Under the pieces are notes generated by a model. That model saw nothing but the letters and a program-made list of their open reading frames with translations, ran no database searches and had not been told where the DNA came from. Source: Bdellovibrionota bacterium (GTDB lineage: Bacteria; Bdellovibrionota; UBA1018; CAUJDS01). From it: a stretch of 61,105 nucleotides of DNA. The first letter of the stretch is position 1; each line of letters begins with the position of its first letter. The position numbers and the translations under genes are program-made. This document shows, in pieces, positions 33,840-42,627 of this stretch. The stretch is from the NCBI GenBank assembly GCA_963169695.1, contig CAUJDS010000066.1, positions 1 to 61,105 on the forward strand. The letters are read 5' to 3'.

Positions 33840-34688
33840 TTAGCGATCCTTCATCTTGGAACGAGTTGGACTAATTGGCAACTCGCCAGCGAGGAGTTTT
33901 AACTCAGCATGTGAAGCACGTGCGTAATTGGGGTGCACGCTCAAAGGCTTTTGTTCGAGACCCCGGGCAAGGGCCTCCCAAACAAGGGTAACAATCGACC
34001 TCCCTTGAATCTGGTCCGGAAAAGGATATCCCGTCTCTATAAGGGCTTTTTTGGGAATTCTTGCACAGGCTTCGGGATATCGATGCCATCCTTCGCCGAT
34101 ACATACAAAGCGCACGCCGCGAGGGGACTTCTTGCTACGACTCAGAACATCATCAATCAATAGATCTGGCGCAATAGATGCCTCTTGGACACCACGCTTC
34201 CAAAGACTTTGTGCAGGGTCCGAGGTGAGGATCACCGATTCTTCCACACCCGAGGCCAATCCCCACAATGCAAAGAGTTCACCCTTTGCCGCATCGACCG
34301 ATGCAATCACCTGCACCGATTCTGATTTCGTGGCCGCTCCACTTTGGGTAGCCCATCGTGCTGCGGGTCGAGCAAGCAATGCCAAACTCGAAACCGCCAC
34401 CAAAGGCTTTTTCATCAAATGCGCCAAAGTGCGCGCCGTCGTGATTCCGATTCGCAAACCTGTAAAGCTCCCTGGCCCAATACCCACGCCAAAGACATCG
34501 ACTTCTTCCAATTTCCAACGGCTTGCTTCCAAAAGATTATGGACTGCCCACAACAATCGTTCCGAATGGGTGGCCTCGATGTTCAACGTCCATTCGGCGA
34601 TAAGTTTCGGATGCGCACGATCTTGATCAAGCTCGAAGGCGGCCAAGACTGCAGACTTCGAAGAAGTATCCCAAGCAAGAACCTTCAT
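33840..34688 (-). CDS. tsaB: tRNA threonylcarbamoyladenosine biosynthesis protein TsaB
   Basis: TsaB is the inactive-kinase-fold partner of TsaD in t6A37 synthesis on ANN-decoding tRNAs. It is 282 residues. The ASKHA-type start 'MKVLAWDTSSKSAVLAAF' and the family motif 'GIGPGSFTGLRIGITTART' are clear; 'THSERLLWAVHNLL' lies between. The C-terminal part is longer than in E. coli (231). ATG 34688 is used; GTG one codon upstream is possible. It sits between rseP and pssA, an unusual neighbourhood for this tRNA-modification gene. Confidence 0.93.
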   Translation of the reverse strand: MKVLAWDTSSKSAVLAAFELDQDRAHPKLIAEWTLNIEATHSERLLWAVHNLLEASRWKLEEVDVFGVGIGPGSFTGLRIGITTARTLAHLMKKPLVAVSSLALLARPAARWATQSGAATKSESVQVIASVDAAKGELFALWGLASGVEESVILTSDPAQSLWKRGVQEASIAPDLLIDDVLSRSKKSPRGVRFVCIGEGWHRYPEACARIPKKALIETGYPFPDQIQGRSIVTLVWEALARGLEQKPLSVHPNYARASHAELKLLAGELPISPTRSKMKDR

Positions 34689-34696
34689 CACGTCGC

Positions 34697-36337
34697 TCAG
34701 TTAAAGAACGGCAATCGCGTCAAATCGTTTCGCATCACGACCACCATCAGTAGGAGAATCAAGGATAGCCCCACCTGCTGGATCACTTCCGTTTGCCTCA
34801 TAGTAAGCGGACGCCCTCGCACAACTTCTACTCCTAAGAGTAGGATATGTCCGCCGTCCAAAACAGGGACTGGAAGGATGTTCAAAACACCCAGACCGAT
34901 GGACAGAATGGCCATCGTAGTAAGGAATGCAATAAGTCCCCGCTCAATGGAATCACCTGCAATTTTTCCAATCAAGATAGGTCCGCCAAGTGTTGCCAGA
35001 GAAACATCACCCGTAAACATTTTTCCGATCGAAACAAAATTTCTCCACGAGTAATCGACCATTCGGTAGACGGCTTCGGAGACCAACTTCAATGGATTCC
35101 AAATACGTTCCAAAATCATGGGAGGTTCCATAATCGTCAGCATCGGCATCATGCCAATGGTGTAGGCCATTTTTTTTCTTAAGGAAGGATCCCGAACTGA
35201 TTTTCCCTCGGGCTCAATATTTAGCGAAAGCATCTTACCTAGGCGTTCTACCTTCATGACCACTTTGGGCGTGCCTGAAGTGACTCCTTCACCAGAATTT
35301 TGGATTTGCTCCTTCACCGTTTCAAAGCTAGTCGCTTCTTTTCCTTGAAACGCCACTACACGGTCACCCGCCATCAGACCCGCCTTTTCAGCAGGAGAAG
35401 CTTTGACTACTGTTTTGACAAATAGTTCAGAATTGAAAGCTCCAAAGTCAGAAGCAAGGTCTCGCTTCTTTGCTGCAACCTGAAAAGATTTTGCGAGGAC
35501 TTTGCCATCGCGCCGAATTTCGAATGGTACTACGGTTCCTTTGGGCGTTTCAGCATAACGCTTCTCGAGCTGTTCCCAATTCTTGATCTCACTCCCATTA
35601 TAAGAAACCCACTCGTCCCCTGTCTGTATTCCTAGCTTCGCCGCTTGGGACTGAGGATTCGAAACTCCGATTTGAATTCCTCGAGCATAAGGAAAAAGTC
35701 CTGGAATTTCTCCGACATCCTTTTCTTCTCCGTACTGAGAATACCCCTTTCGAACCGAAGGAGTTATCTTGAGTTCGAGTCTTTGATTTTTTTCGCTGGT
35801 GCGTTCAAGGACCCAGGCCTGGCCTTGGCCTGGATTTTCGTGAATCTTGATTGCGATGTCTCGAAAATAAGTCATCGGCTCACCATCGATGGACAAGACA
35901 CGGTCTCCGGCCACGAGCCCAACGGACTGCGCCTGCGTACCTTTTTCGATTCGTCCTACGTAGTTGGCAATCTGAGGTTCTCCCAAAACCAGGATCACCA
36001 TGAAAACAAGCGCCGCAAAAATAAAATTAAACAATGGACCGCCCAGAAAAATAAAGAAGCGCTTCCACGGTAATGCAGCTTGGAGGGATCGCGACTTGTC
36101 AGCTGCAGACAATTCTACTCCTGGCTCTTCACCCAGAAGTTTGACGTAGCCACCCAAGGGGATGAGGCTTACTCGAAACTCCGTCTCTCCCCACTGCCAC
36201 TTCAATAATCGCGGCCCGAAACCAATCGAAAATGCTTCAGCCTTTACATTGAAAAGTCTGGCGAAAAAGAAATGCCCAAACTCATGAACAATGACCAAAG
36301 GCGCCAATATGACTAAAAAGCCTAATATAGAAATCAC
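34697..36337 (-). CDS. rseP: RIP metalloprotease RseP/SpoIIP-type site-2 protease
   Basis: This is an intramembrane zinc protease with 546 residues. The catalytic H-E-F-G-H (18-22) lies in the first membrane helix. The third ligand Asp is in 'NILPVPVLDGGHILL' near the C-terminus. Two PDZ domains are present: about 115-200 ('VGRIEKGTQAQSVGLVAGDR' begins the first) and a second with 'KASPAEKAGLMAGDRVVAF' near 310. A further PDZ-like copy ('NPQSQAAKLGIQTGDEW') lies between them, which explains the length above the usual 450. The start is GTG with AAGGA six bases upstream. It cleaves anti-sigma factors or signal-peptide remnants in the inner membrane. The dxr gene often found beside it is missing. 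Confidence 0.95.
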   Translation of the reverse strand: MISILGFLVILAPLVIVHEFGHFFFARLFNVKAEAFSIGFGPRLLKWQWGETEFRVSLIPLGGYVKLLGEEPGVELSAADKSRSLQAALPWKRFFIFLGGPLFNFIFAALVFMVILVLGEPQIANYVGRIEKGTQAQSVGLVAGDRVLSIDGEPMTYFRDIAIKIHENPGQGQAWVLERTSEKNQRLELKITPSVRKGYSQYGEEKDVGEIPGLFPYARGIQIGVSNPQSQAAKLGIQTGDEWVSYNGSEIKNWEQLEKRYAETPKGTVVPFEIRRDGKVLAKSFQVAAKKRDLASDFGAFNSELFVKTVVKASPAEKAGLMAGDRVVAFQGKEATSFETVKEQIQNSGEGVTSGTPKVVMKVERLGKMLSLNIEPEGKSVRDPSLRKKMAYTIGMMPMLTIMEPPMILERIWNPLKLVSEAVYRMVDYSWRNFVSIGKMFTGDVSLATLGGPILIGKIAGDSIERGLIAFLTTMAILSIGLGVLNILPVPVLDGGHILLLGVEVVRGRPLTMRQTEVIQQVGLSLILLLMVVVMRNDLTRLPFFN

Positions 36338-36353
36338 TGGATTCCTTCTTCCT

Positions 36354-37181
36354 CTAAGAAAAGAGGATGACCGAAGTATACATTACTGGGAGCGCAAAAA
36401 CGACACCATCGAAGCGATCCATCATGCCGCCATGTCCTGGCAATATCCAACCAGAATCCTTGGCTCCGAGCCCACGCTTCAGCAAACTCTCGCATAAGTC
36501 ACCGATTTGACTAGCGATATAAACAAGAATCGCAGAAATAAAAGAAACCGATAACCCATCAATTCCAAAGAAGTAAACACCCAGTAGAACTCCCAGCGGC
36601 ACAGCCAAAAAGGCTCCCGAAACCGCCCCGGCCACCGTCTTTTTAGGACTCACTGCTGCATATAAGGGAGTTTTACCCATGGCCTTGCCACCAAAGTAAG
36701 CCCCGACGTCACCGCCCCAAACGACAAAAAGAAAGAAATACAGCCAGTTAGGACTCAACTGATAGAGGAGCGGCAAAAGCAAAGGCAAAGCCACCAAATA
36801 GAAGAGCGAAAACCCCGCTCCTAACGTCTCCTGGACGTGGCGAGTCAGAGTCGCCTCCTGCAAAGCATGAGCGCCAGCCAGCGCTACAAAGAACCCGAAC
36901 AAAGTAATCAGCGCTATCATTAAAATCAAAAATTCTTGCTGATAGACCCAAGCAGAAGACAGGTGGACCAAAAGAGCAACAACAAGAAGAAACCATTTCT
37001 TACTGCGACGATCCTTTTGGTCAAACGTCAGGGTGGCAAACTCCCACGTCATCCCCAGTGAGATGACCAACCCAAAGAGACGAGTGCCCCATTCCCCACC
37101 ATAAAAAATAGCGGACAACAGTACCGTGACTCCAACAAGGGCAGTAATGGTTCTCTGAGCAAGGTTACTTGCAACCGTCAT
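36354..37181 (-). CDS. cdsA: Phosphatidate cytidylyltransferase
   Basis: This integral membrane enzyme makes CDP-diacylglycerol from CTP and phosphatidate, feeding PssA in the same operon. It is 275 residues with about eight membrane helices. The C-terminal signature includes 'VVWGGDVGAYFGGKAMGKTP', 'SPKKTVAGAVSG' and 'GQIGDLCESLLKRGLGAKDS' in its local form ('SQIGDLCESLLKR'), followed by 'LPGHGGMMDRFDG'. The start overlaps the uppS stop as ATGA. Confidence 0.95.
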   Translation of the reverse strand: MTVASNLAQRTITALVGVTVLLSAIFYGGEWGTRLFGLVISLGMTWEFATLTFDQKDRRSKKWFLLVVALLVHLSSAWVYQQEFLILMIALITLFGFFVALAGAHALQEATLTRHVQETLGAGFSLFYLVALPLLLPLLYQLSPNWLYFFLFVVWGGDVGAYFGGKAMGKTPLYAAVSPKKTVAGAVSGAFLAVPLGVLLGVYFFGIDGLSVSFISAILVYIASQIGDLCESLLKRGLGAKDSGWILPGHGGMMDRFDGVVFALPVMYTSVILFS

Positions 37182-37954
37182 GCTCGAAGCTCATGAGCCT
37201 TCGGAAAAGGGATTCGAATTTGACTGGAAAGCATTCCGTAGCGCCTTTCTCGACCCGCAAAACTCTCAATCGCCGAACGGAACTCGTCAGGAACAAAATC
37301 AGGCCAGCAGGTTTCTGTAAAATAATACTCAGCATAGGCCGCTTGCCATAGGAGAAAATTGCTCATGCGCAATTCTCCACCGGTACGAATCACCAGATCC
37401 ACATCCGCCAAACTTCCCAGTTCCTTGGTTGCTAGGAATGACTCCAGCATCTCCTCATCTAAGACCGAAGGATCCAAGCCTGTTGCGATGCAGTGGCGAG
37501 CAAATTCCTGGGCCGCAACGACAAGCTCTCGTCGCGCGCCATACGAAACCGCAAACGTGAGCGTCAAACCACTGCAGGAATCCAAAAACCGTACCGTCTC
37601 ATCCAATGTTTTTCGCAAAGCGGGGTCTAACCGGCCAACTTCACCAATGACACGAAGTCGAACATTTTCGCGCTTCAGTTCTTCGCGCTCTCTCAACAAG
37701 TATTTGCTCAGCAGTGACCAAAGCACTCTGCGTTCGGACTCGGGCCTTAGCCAATTCTCCGTAGAAAATGCAAAGAGCGTCAGCGCCTTGATTCCCACTT
37801 TGCTGGCCTCGCGAACAATGGCTTTGACCCTTCTTGCTCCGCGGATATGCCCGTGCACACGCGCACGACTTCGCCTCTGTGCCCACCGGCCATTGCCATC
37901 CATGATGATTGCCACATGGCTCGGGAGTGAAGTCATTGTCGCTGCTGGCGGCAT
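37178..37954 (-). CDS. uppS: Isoprenyl (undecaprenyl) diphosphate synthase
   Basis: This cis-prenyltransferase makes the lipid carrier for peptidoglycan and other glycans. It is 258 residues. The N-terminal diphosphate loop is 'HVAIIMDGNGRWAQRR' with catalytic D19. Later signatures are 'LTLFAFSTENWLRP', 'LTFAVSYGARREL' and 'DLVIRTGGELRMSNFLLWQ'. In the last motif, R-T-G-G-E/x-R-x-S-N-F contacts the allylic substrate. The start could also be ATG at 37936; neither has a strong ribosome binding site. Confidence 0.95.
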   Translation of the reverse strand: MPPAATMTSLPSHVAIIMDGNGRWAQRRSRARVHGHIRGARRVKAIVREASKVGIKALTLFAFSTENWLRPESERRVLWSLLSKYLLREREELKRENVRLRVIGEVGRLDPALRKTLDETVRFLDSCSGLTLTFAVSYGARRELVVAAQEFARHCIATGLDPSVLDEEMLESFLATKELGSLADVDLVIRTGGELRMSNFLLWQAAYAEYYFTETCWPDFVPDEFRSAIESFAGRERRYGMLSSQIRIPFPKAHELRA

Positions 37955-37975
37955 GAGATTGAGGGTTCTTCCTTT

Positions 37976-38542
37976 TTAGATCGAGAGGATTTCTTTTTCT
38001 TTGGACTCGATCAATTTATCGACTTCTTTGATCTTCTCGTCGGTTTTCTTTTGAACAACGTCCATGGCTTTCTTGGATTCGTCTTCAGAGATGGCCTTAT
38101 CTTTTTCTGCCTTCTTCACGCGCTCATTGGCATCTCGTCGTTGATTTCGCACGCCGACTTTGGTCTCTTCGCCCATCTTCTTGATGACCTTGACCATTTC
38201 TTTGCGTCGCTCTTCTGTCAAAGCGGGCAGCGGAACTCGAATAATTTTGCCGTCGCTCTGAGGAGTCAGTCCAATATTGGCCGCGAGAATGGCCTTCTCG
38301 ATGGCACCTGCGACACCTGGTTCCCATGGAACGATTTGAATCGTTCTGGCATCTGGAGTTGTGACGTTGGCCACTTGATTCACTGGGACCTTCGACCCGT
38401 AATAATCAACTTGAACCGGCTCAATCAGTCCAACAGATGCTCGTCCAGTTCGGACTTTGACGAGATCTTTTTGAAGCGATTGGACCGTCTTCATCATATG
38501 GTCCTGCATTTCTTTTACTAGATTATCTACTACACCAGCCAT
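37976..38542 (-). CDS. frr: Ribosome recycling factor
   Basis: RRF splits post-termination ribosomes together with EF-G. It is 188 residues, the usual length. The motifs 'LVKVRTGRASVGLIEPVQVDY', 'DARTIQIVPWEPGVAGAIEKA' and 'GLTPQSDGKIIRVPLPALTEE' are read in shortened form as 'KVRTGRAS', 'PLPALTEERRKEM' and the long C-terminal helix. It follows pyrH by 24 bases with its own GGAGG-type box (GGAGG before ATG 38542). Confidence 0.96.
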   Translation of the reverse strand: MAGVVDNLVKEMQDHMMKTVQSLQKDLVKVRTGRASVGLIEPVQVDYYGSKVPVNQVANVTTPDARTIQIVPWEPGVAGAIEKAILAANIGLTPQSDGKIIRVPLPALTEERRKEMVKVIKKMGEETKVGVRNQRRDANERVKKAEKDKAISEDESKKAMDVVQKKTDEKIKEVDKLIESKEKEILSI

Positions 38543-38566
38543 GATCCACCTCCAGACAGTTAACGA

Positions 38567-39307
<741 letters not shown>

Positions 39308-39901
39308 TTACTCTCCCAATACAAATCGAGAAAACCGACGAATCGCAATATTCTCACCAAGTGTCATAATTGCCTCCTTAAGGATATCAGAGACAGCCTT
39401 ATCAGGAGTCTTCACAAACGCTTGGTCCATAAGACAATTCTCTTGGTAAAACTTCTTCAATTTTCCTTCGGCAATCTTGTCGATTACTGCTTCTGGCTTA
39501 CCTTCATTGCGCATTTGAGCTTTGAAGATTTCTTTTTCTTGCTCCACTGTTTCTGGCGGCACATCCGAAGCGTTCACCCACTTTGGCGAAGCGGCTGCAA
39601 TATGCATGGCAATGTCTTTGACGAATGCCTTGAATTGTTCCGTACGAGCCACAAAGTCAGTCTCGCAATTGATCTCGACCATAACACCAACACGACCCTC
39701 GCCGTGAATGTAGGATCCGACCGAACCTTCCTTCGTTGCACGACCAGCCTTTTTGTCAGCGGAAGCGATTCCCTTTTTTCGAAGGTATTCTACTGCTTTA
39801 TCAAAATTGCCAGAGGTCTCGAGGAGTGCCTTCTTACAATCCATCATGCCAGCGCCAGTCTTCTCTCGAAGATCACGCACTTGATTTGCTGAAATATCCA
39901 T
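39308..39901 (-). CDS. tsf: Elongation factor Ts
   Basis: This is the nucleotide exchange factor for EF-Tu. 'VRDLREKTGAGMMDCKKALLE' spans the UBA-like N-domain, and 'INCETDFVART' is the core signature containing the T-D-F-V residues that contact EF-Tu. At 197 residues it is the short form, lacking most of the second core subdomain and coiled-coil found in the 283-residue E. coli protein. ATG 39901 is chosen because the mature family begins near 'DISANQVRDLR' and an AAAGG box precedes it; an ATG 15 bases upstream is in frame. Confidence 0.95.
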   Translation of the reverse strand: MDISANQVRDLREKTGAGMMDCKKALLETSGNFDKAVEYLRKKGIASADKKAGRATKEGSVGSYIHGEGRVGVMVEINCETDFVARTEQFKAFVKDIAMHIAAASPKWVNASDVPPETVEQEKEIFKAQMRNEGKPEAVIDKIAEGKLKKFYQENCLMDQAFVKTPDKAVSDILKEAIMTLGENIAIRRFSRFVLGE

Positions 39902-39919
39902 TGTTTGACCTTTCAATTC

Positions 39920-40789
39920 TTAGGAAGTTTTTTCTTCCGTTGGCTCAACTTTCTCTTCTTCTTGAGCTTCTAGTTGTTCCAAGTCAGCGACGTCCATTCC
40001 CTTGAGATCGATGTCACCTTCAAATTTAGAAACTTTCTTTTCTACAATGAGGTCTTCTTCTTGTTGCGCGCGTGCCGCATCTTGCGAACGAAGGCGCTCT
40101 TGAAACAGCTTTGCACCTTCCAGACAGCTGTCTGCAATCAACTTGGTGAAAAGACCCACGCTTCGGAGCGCGTCATCATTGCCTGGGATGACAAAATCAA
40201 TTCCCGTCGGATCACAATTCGTGTCAACAAGCGCAATCGTAGGAATGCCAAGCTTAATGGCTTCTTTGATAGCAATATGTTCCTTGCCGGTATCGACGAC
40301 AAAAATCGCGCCTGGCAATTTCTTCATGTCTTCGATTCCACCCAAGGACTTCTTCAACTTGGCCAATTCGCGATCGAATCGAGCCTGTTCTTTCTTAGGT
40401 GTTTCTGCCCACTGCTCAGGGGATTCTTTCAATACTTCAATTTTCTTCATGCGATCAATAGACGCCCGAACCGTCGTGTAGTTGGTCAACATTCCACCGA
40501 GCCATCGATTGGTGACAAACGACATCTCGGATCGACGTGCTTCCATCTCGATCACATCTTTGACTTGCTTCTTCGTGCCGACAAAAAGGATTCGCTTTCC
40601 TTGTGCGGTGATATCTCGAACAAAATCAGCCGCTCGCTTTGCGCCGTCCACCGTCTTTTGTAGGTCGATGATGTAAATTCCGTTGCGCGTCCCGTAGACA
40701 TACGAGCGCATGCGCGGGTTCCAGTGATTGGTCTGATGACCAAAGTGGACGCCTGCTTCTAAAAGGTCCTTCATTACGAATTGGGTCAT
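39920..40789 (-). CDS. rpsB: Small ribosomal subunit protein uS2
   Basis: This is ribosomal protein S2 with 289 residues. '[20 protein letters not shown]' is the family start. '[16 protein letters not shown]', '[15 protein letters not shown]' and '[19 protein letters not shown]' follow. A charged, Glu-rich C-terminal extension of about 55 residues goes beyond the E. coli length. ATG 40789 has GGAG six bases upstream; starts at 40801 and 40825 are in frame but less likely. It is the first gene of the long minus-strand run. Confidence 0.97.
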   Translation of the reverse strand: MTQFVMKDLLEAGVHFGHQTNHWNPRMRSYVYGTRNGIYIIDLQKTVDGAKRAADFVRDITAQGKRILFVGTKKQVKDVIEMEARRSEMSFVTNRWLGGMLTNYTTVRASIDRMKKIEVLKESPEQWAETPKKEQARFDRELAKLKKSLGGIEDMKKLPGAIFVVDTGKEHIAIKEAIKLGIPTIALVDTNCDPTGIDFVIPGNDDALRSVGLFTKLIADSCLEGAKLFQERLRSQDAARAQQEEDLIVEKKVSKFEGDIDLKGMDVADLEQLEAQEEEKVEPTEEKTS

Positions 40790-40983
40790 TTGCTTCTCCA
40801 TCCTCAGCTTGTCGTTCAAAATCAAACGGGATCTTGGGATACGCCAGGAGAGCGAACGCCCTCACAACAGAAACCTAAGATCGCGGTTTATCCTCCACCT
40901 CATTCGGCCCTGCAGGCCCACCCAGAACGCCATCGCCCCGAGCACCACGATTTCTCTAGAAAGAGGTGTGTGTAATAGGGAGC

Positions 40984-41012
40984 GTTCTATCGACGAAGCC
41001 CTGAGGAATCAA
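40984..41012 (-). promoter_or_regulatory. Probable rpsB promoter
   Basis: On the minus strand, TTGATT (41012-41007) is separated by 17 bases from TAGAAC (40989-40984), a moderate sigma-70-type match. It would give a leader of about 190 bases before rpsB, in which I see no tRNA. I could not define an S2-binding leader structure. No comparably good promoter was seen further down the 14-gene run. Confidence 0.4.
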
Positions 41013-41055
41013 GGGGTTTCTTGACTTCGAGATCCCTTCCTCAGACACTAAAGCC

Positions 41056-42042
41056 GTGAAGCGACTCCTTTTGCTATGGACCTTCATCAGCATGGCTCAC
41101 GCCAGCGACCTGACTCTGATTCAAGACGCAACGGGGTCCTTGCCCGCGTCCTTCAGCCAAAAATGGCTTCCCATCCTGACCGAACATCAGGCCGCTACGG
41201 GCGAAACCCTCTGGATCCGAGTTCTGACGGACTCCAAGCTCCTCGAGGACCCTGAGGCCTACGTCGAGCAAGAGCTCGGTGACGAACGCGAGATCCAAGA
41301 GCAATCGCTACTGGTATGGGTGGTGCCTTCGGAGAGGAAGTGGGGAGTTTTTCCCGGCATTCGGCTTGAGGGAAGGATTTCTGCAGCCCAAGGCGCAATG
41401 CGTTCAATTCCAGTCGTTGAATTTCTGGACGAGAAGCTTCGAAGTCTTCTGTCTACCCTTTCCACTCCGCTTGCCTTGCCCGACTCGCCCGGACTTCAAG
41501 CCCCCTCATCCACCGAACTGTCGATGAATTTTCCGGATAGGCCCAAGGGTTGGATGCGAGTAGTCATGATTGTTCTGGGGATTTTCTCGATCGCAGGATT
41601 TCTACTCGTTGCCTGGCGGATCAGGGGCGGAGAGATCCGCGTCGAAACGCAGCACCAGTCCAGTGGCCCCACCGCCCTTCATGATGCTTTGCGCCTTCAT
41701 CTTATTCCACTCGAGGACAAACTTGGCCGCAAGGTAGCCGTCCTGCTCACCCACTACCCTGCTGAAGTTTTTTTGAAGCTAAGGCTGAAGCGCGAATGGC
41801 GCCGTCAAGAAAATGCCGGATTGCTTCTCTACGTCAACCTCAAGAAGGACCTCTTGGTGCACGAAATTCATCCATCAACCAACGCACTACTTCCTGCCGG
41901 CGTCTTGGATGAAACTTTGCAGAACTTGCGCTGGGACATGCACTCCACGCACCCCCTTCGTGCTGTGACGCTTTTCATCAAAACACTCACTTACTTGGTA
42001 CCCACCGATCACGCTAAAAATAACTCCCACTCGCGTCCATAG
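41056..42042 (+). CDS. TPM-domain membrane protein
   Basis: This is a 328-residue protein with a signal peptide ('LLLLWTFISMAHAS'). A first TPM-like domain (about 20-150) contains 'TGETLWIRVLTDSKLLEDPE' and 'EQSLLVWVVPSERKWGVFPG'. A single membrane helix follows (about 172-190, 'VVMIVLGIFSIAGFLLVAW'). A second TPM-type domain on the other side then contains 'LRLKREWRRQENAGLLLYV' and 'NLKKDLLVHEI'. TPM domains occur in thylakoid and bacterial envelope proteins, and some have phosphatase activity. The role here is unknown. GTG 41056 lacks a convincing Shine-Dalgarno, so the start is uncertain. Confidence 0.65.
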   Translation: MKRLLLLWTFISMAHASDLTLIQDATGSLPASFSQKWLPILTEHQAATGETLWIRVLTDSKLLEDPEAYVEQELGDEREIQEQSLLVWVVPSERKWGVFPGIRLEGRISAAQGAMRSIPVVEFLDEKLRSLLSTLSTPLALPDSPGLQAPSSTELSMNFPDRPKGWMRVVMIVLGIFSIAGFLLVAWRIRGGEIRVETQHQSSGPTALHDALRLHLIPLEDKLGRKVAVLLTHYPAEVFLKLRLKREWRRQENAGLLLYVNLKKDLLVHEIHPSTNALLPAGVLDETLQNLRWDMHSTHPLRAVTLFIKTLTYLVPTDHAKNNSHSRP

Positions 42043-42096
42043 AAAAAAGAAGCTATTCTATCTTCTGCAAAAGGCTTCTGTGGGAGGAGACCATCG

Positions 42097-42627
42097 ATGA
42101 TCCAGTTCTTGAAGAAAACAAGTCATGCTTTTGTTTTTATTGCACTGATTTGCGGTACCGTATTCGCTGCGCCAAATTTCAGTTTCAATCCGGGTGCCCA
42201 GTGGGAACCCAAACCCCTTGGCCCCAATAGCGGATGGATTGCTAAGGACAAAAAGGCCACTCTTTTTGTTTCATCCGATAAACTTCCGACGGGCGTTTAT
42301 ACCATTCAAGACAGCGACGCTCCAAAGATTGTGAAGCTCATTGAGCAGCTACAGAACTTCAAAGGCCAAGCTCAAGGAATGAAGAACTGGAAGGTCAAAA
42401 AATTTCAGTTCTCATCTGCCTTCGCCGGCAAGGGCTCACTCCTCCGAATGGAGGGCGACTACATGGGCTTCACCGGTAAGAAGGTTCAATTTGTTGAGTG
42501 GCATTACTATATCGGCAGCAGTCACTACCGCCTGGTCTACGCGCAAGATGCGGTCCGAGGAGTTTTGAATAAGAAGAGTGCTGAGTCTGTTTTAAGTTTA
42601 TTCCGTCCTGAGGGGGTGTCGTCGTGA
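42097..42627 (+). CDS. Small exported protein of unknown function
   Basis: This is a 176-residue exported protein. Residues 1-24 are a signal peptide ('VFIALICGTVFAA'). The mature part is a single domain with alternating strands ('FVEWHYYIGSSHYRLVYAQD') and a helix ('APKIVKLIEQLQNF'). It resembles Mog1/PsbP-like folds only loosely. AGGAG precedes ATG 42097 by about 7 bases. It overlaps the next gene by 4 bases (GTGA), so the two proteins are probably made together and may act together. Confidence 0.7.
   Translation: MIQFLKKTSHAFVFIALICGTVFAAPNFSFNPGAQWEPKPLGPNSGWIAKDKKATLFVSSDKLPTGVYTIQDSDAPKIVKLIEQLQNFKGQAQGMKNWKVKKFQFSSAFAGKGSLLRMEGDYMGFTGKKVQFVEWHYYIGSSHYRLVYAQDAVRGVLNKKSAESVLSLFRPEGVSS

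Noticed and set aside
40790-41055. tRNA or structured leader before rpsB
   Set aside because: No cloverleaf with a CCA end or T-loop consensus could be found; only a moderate promoter match was kept.
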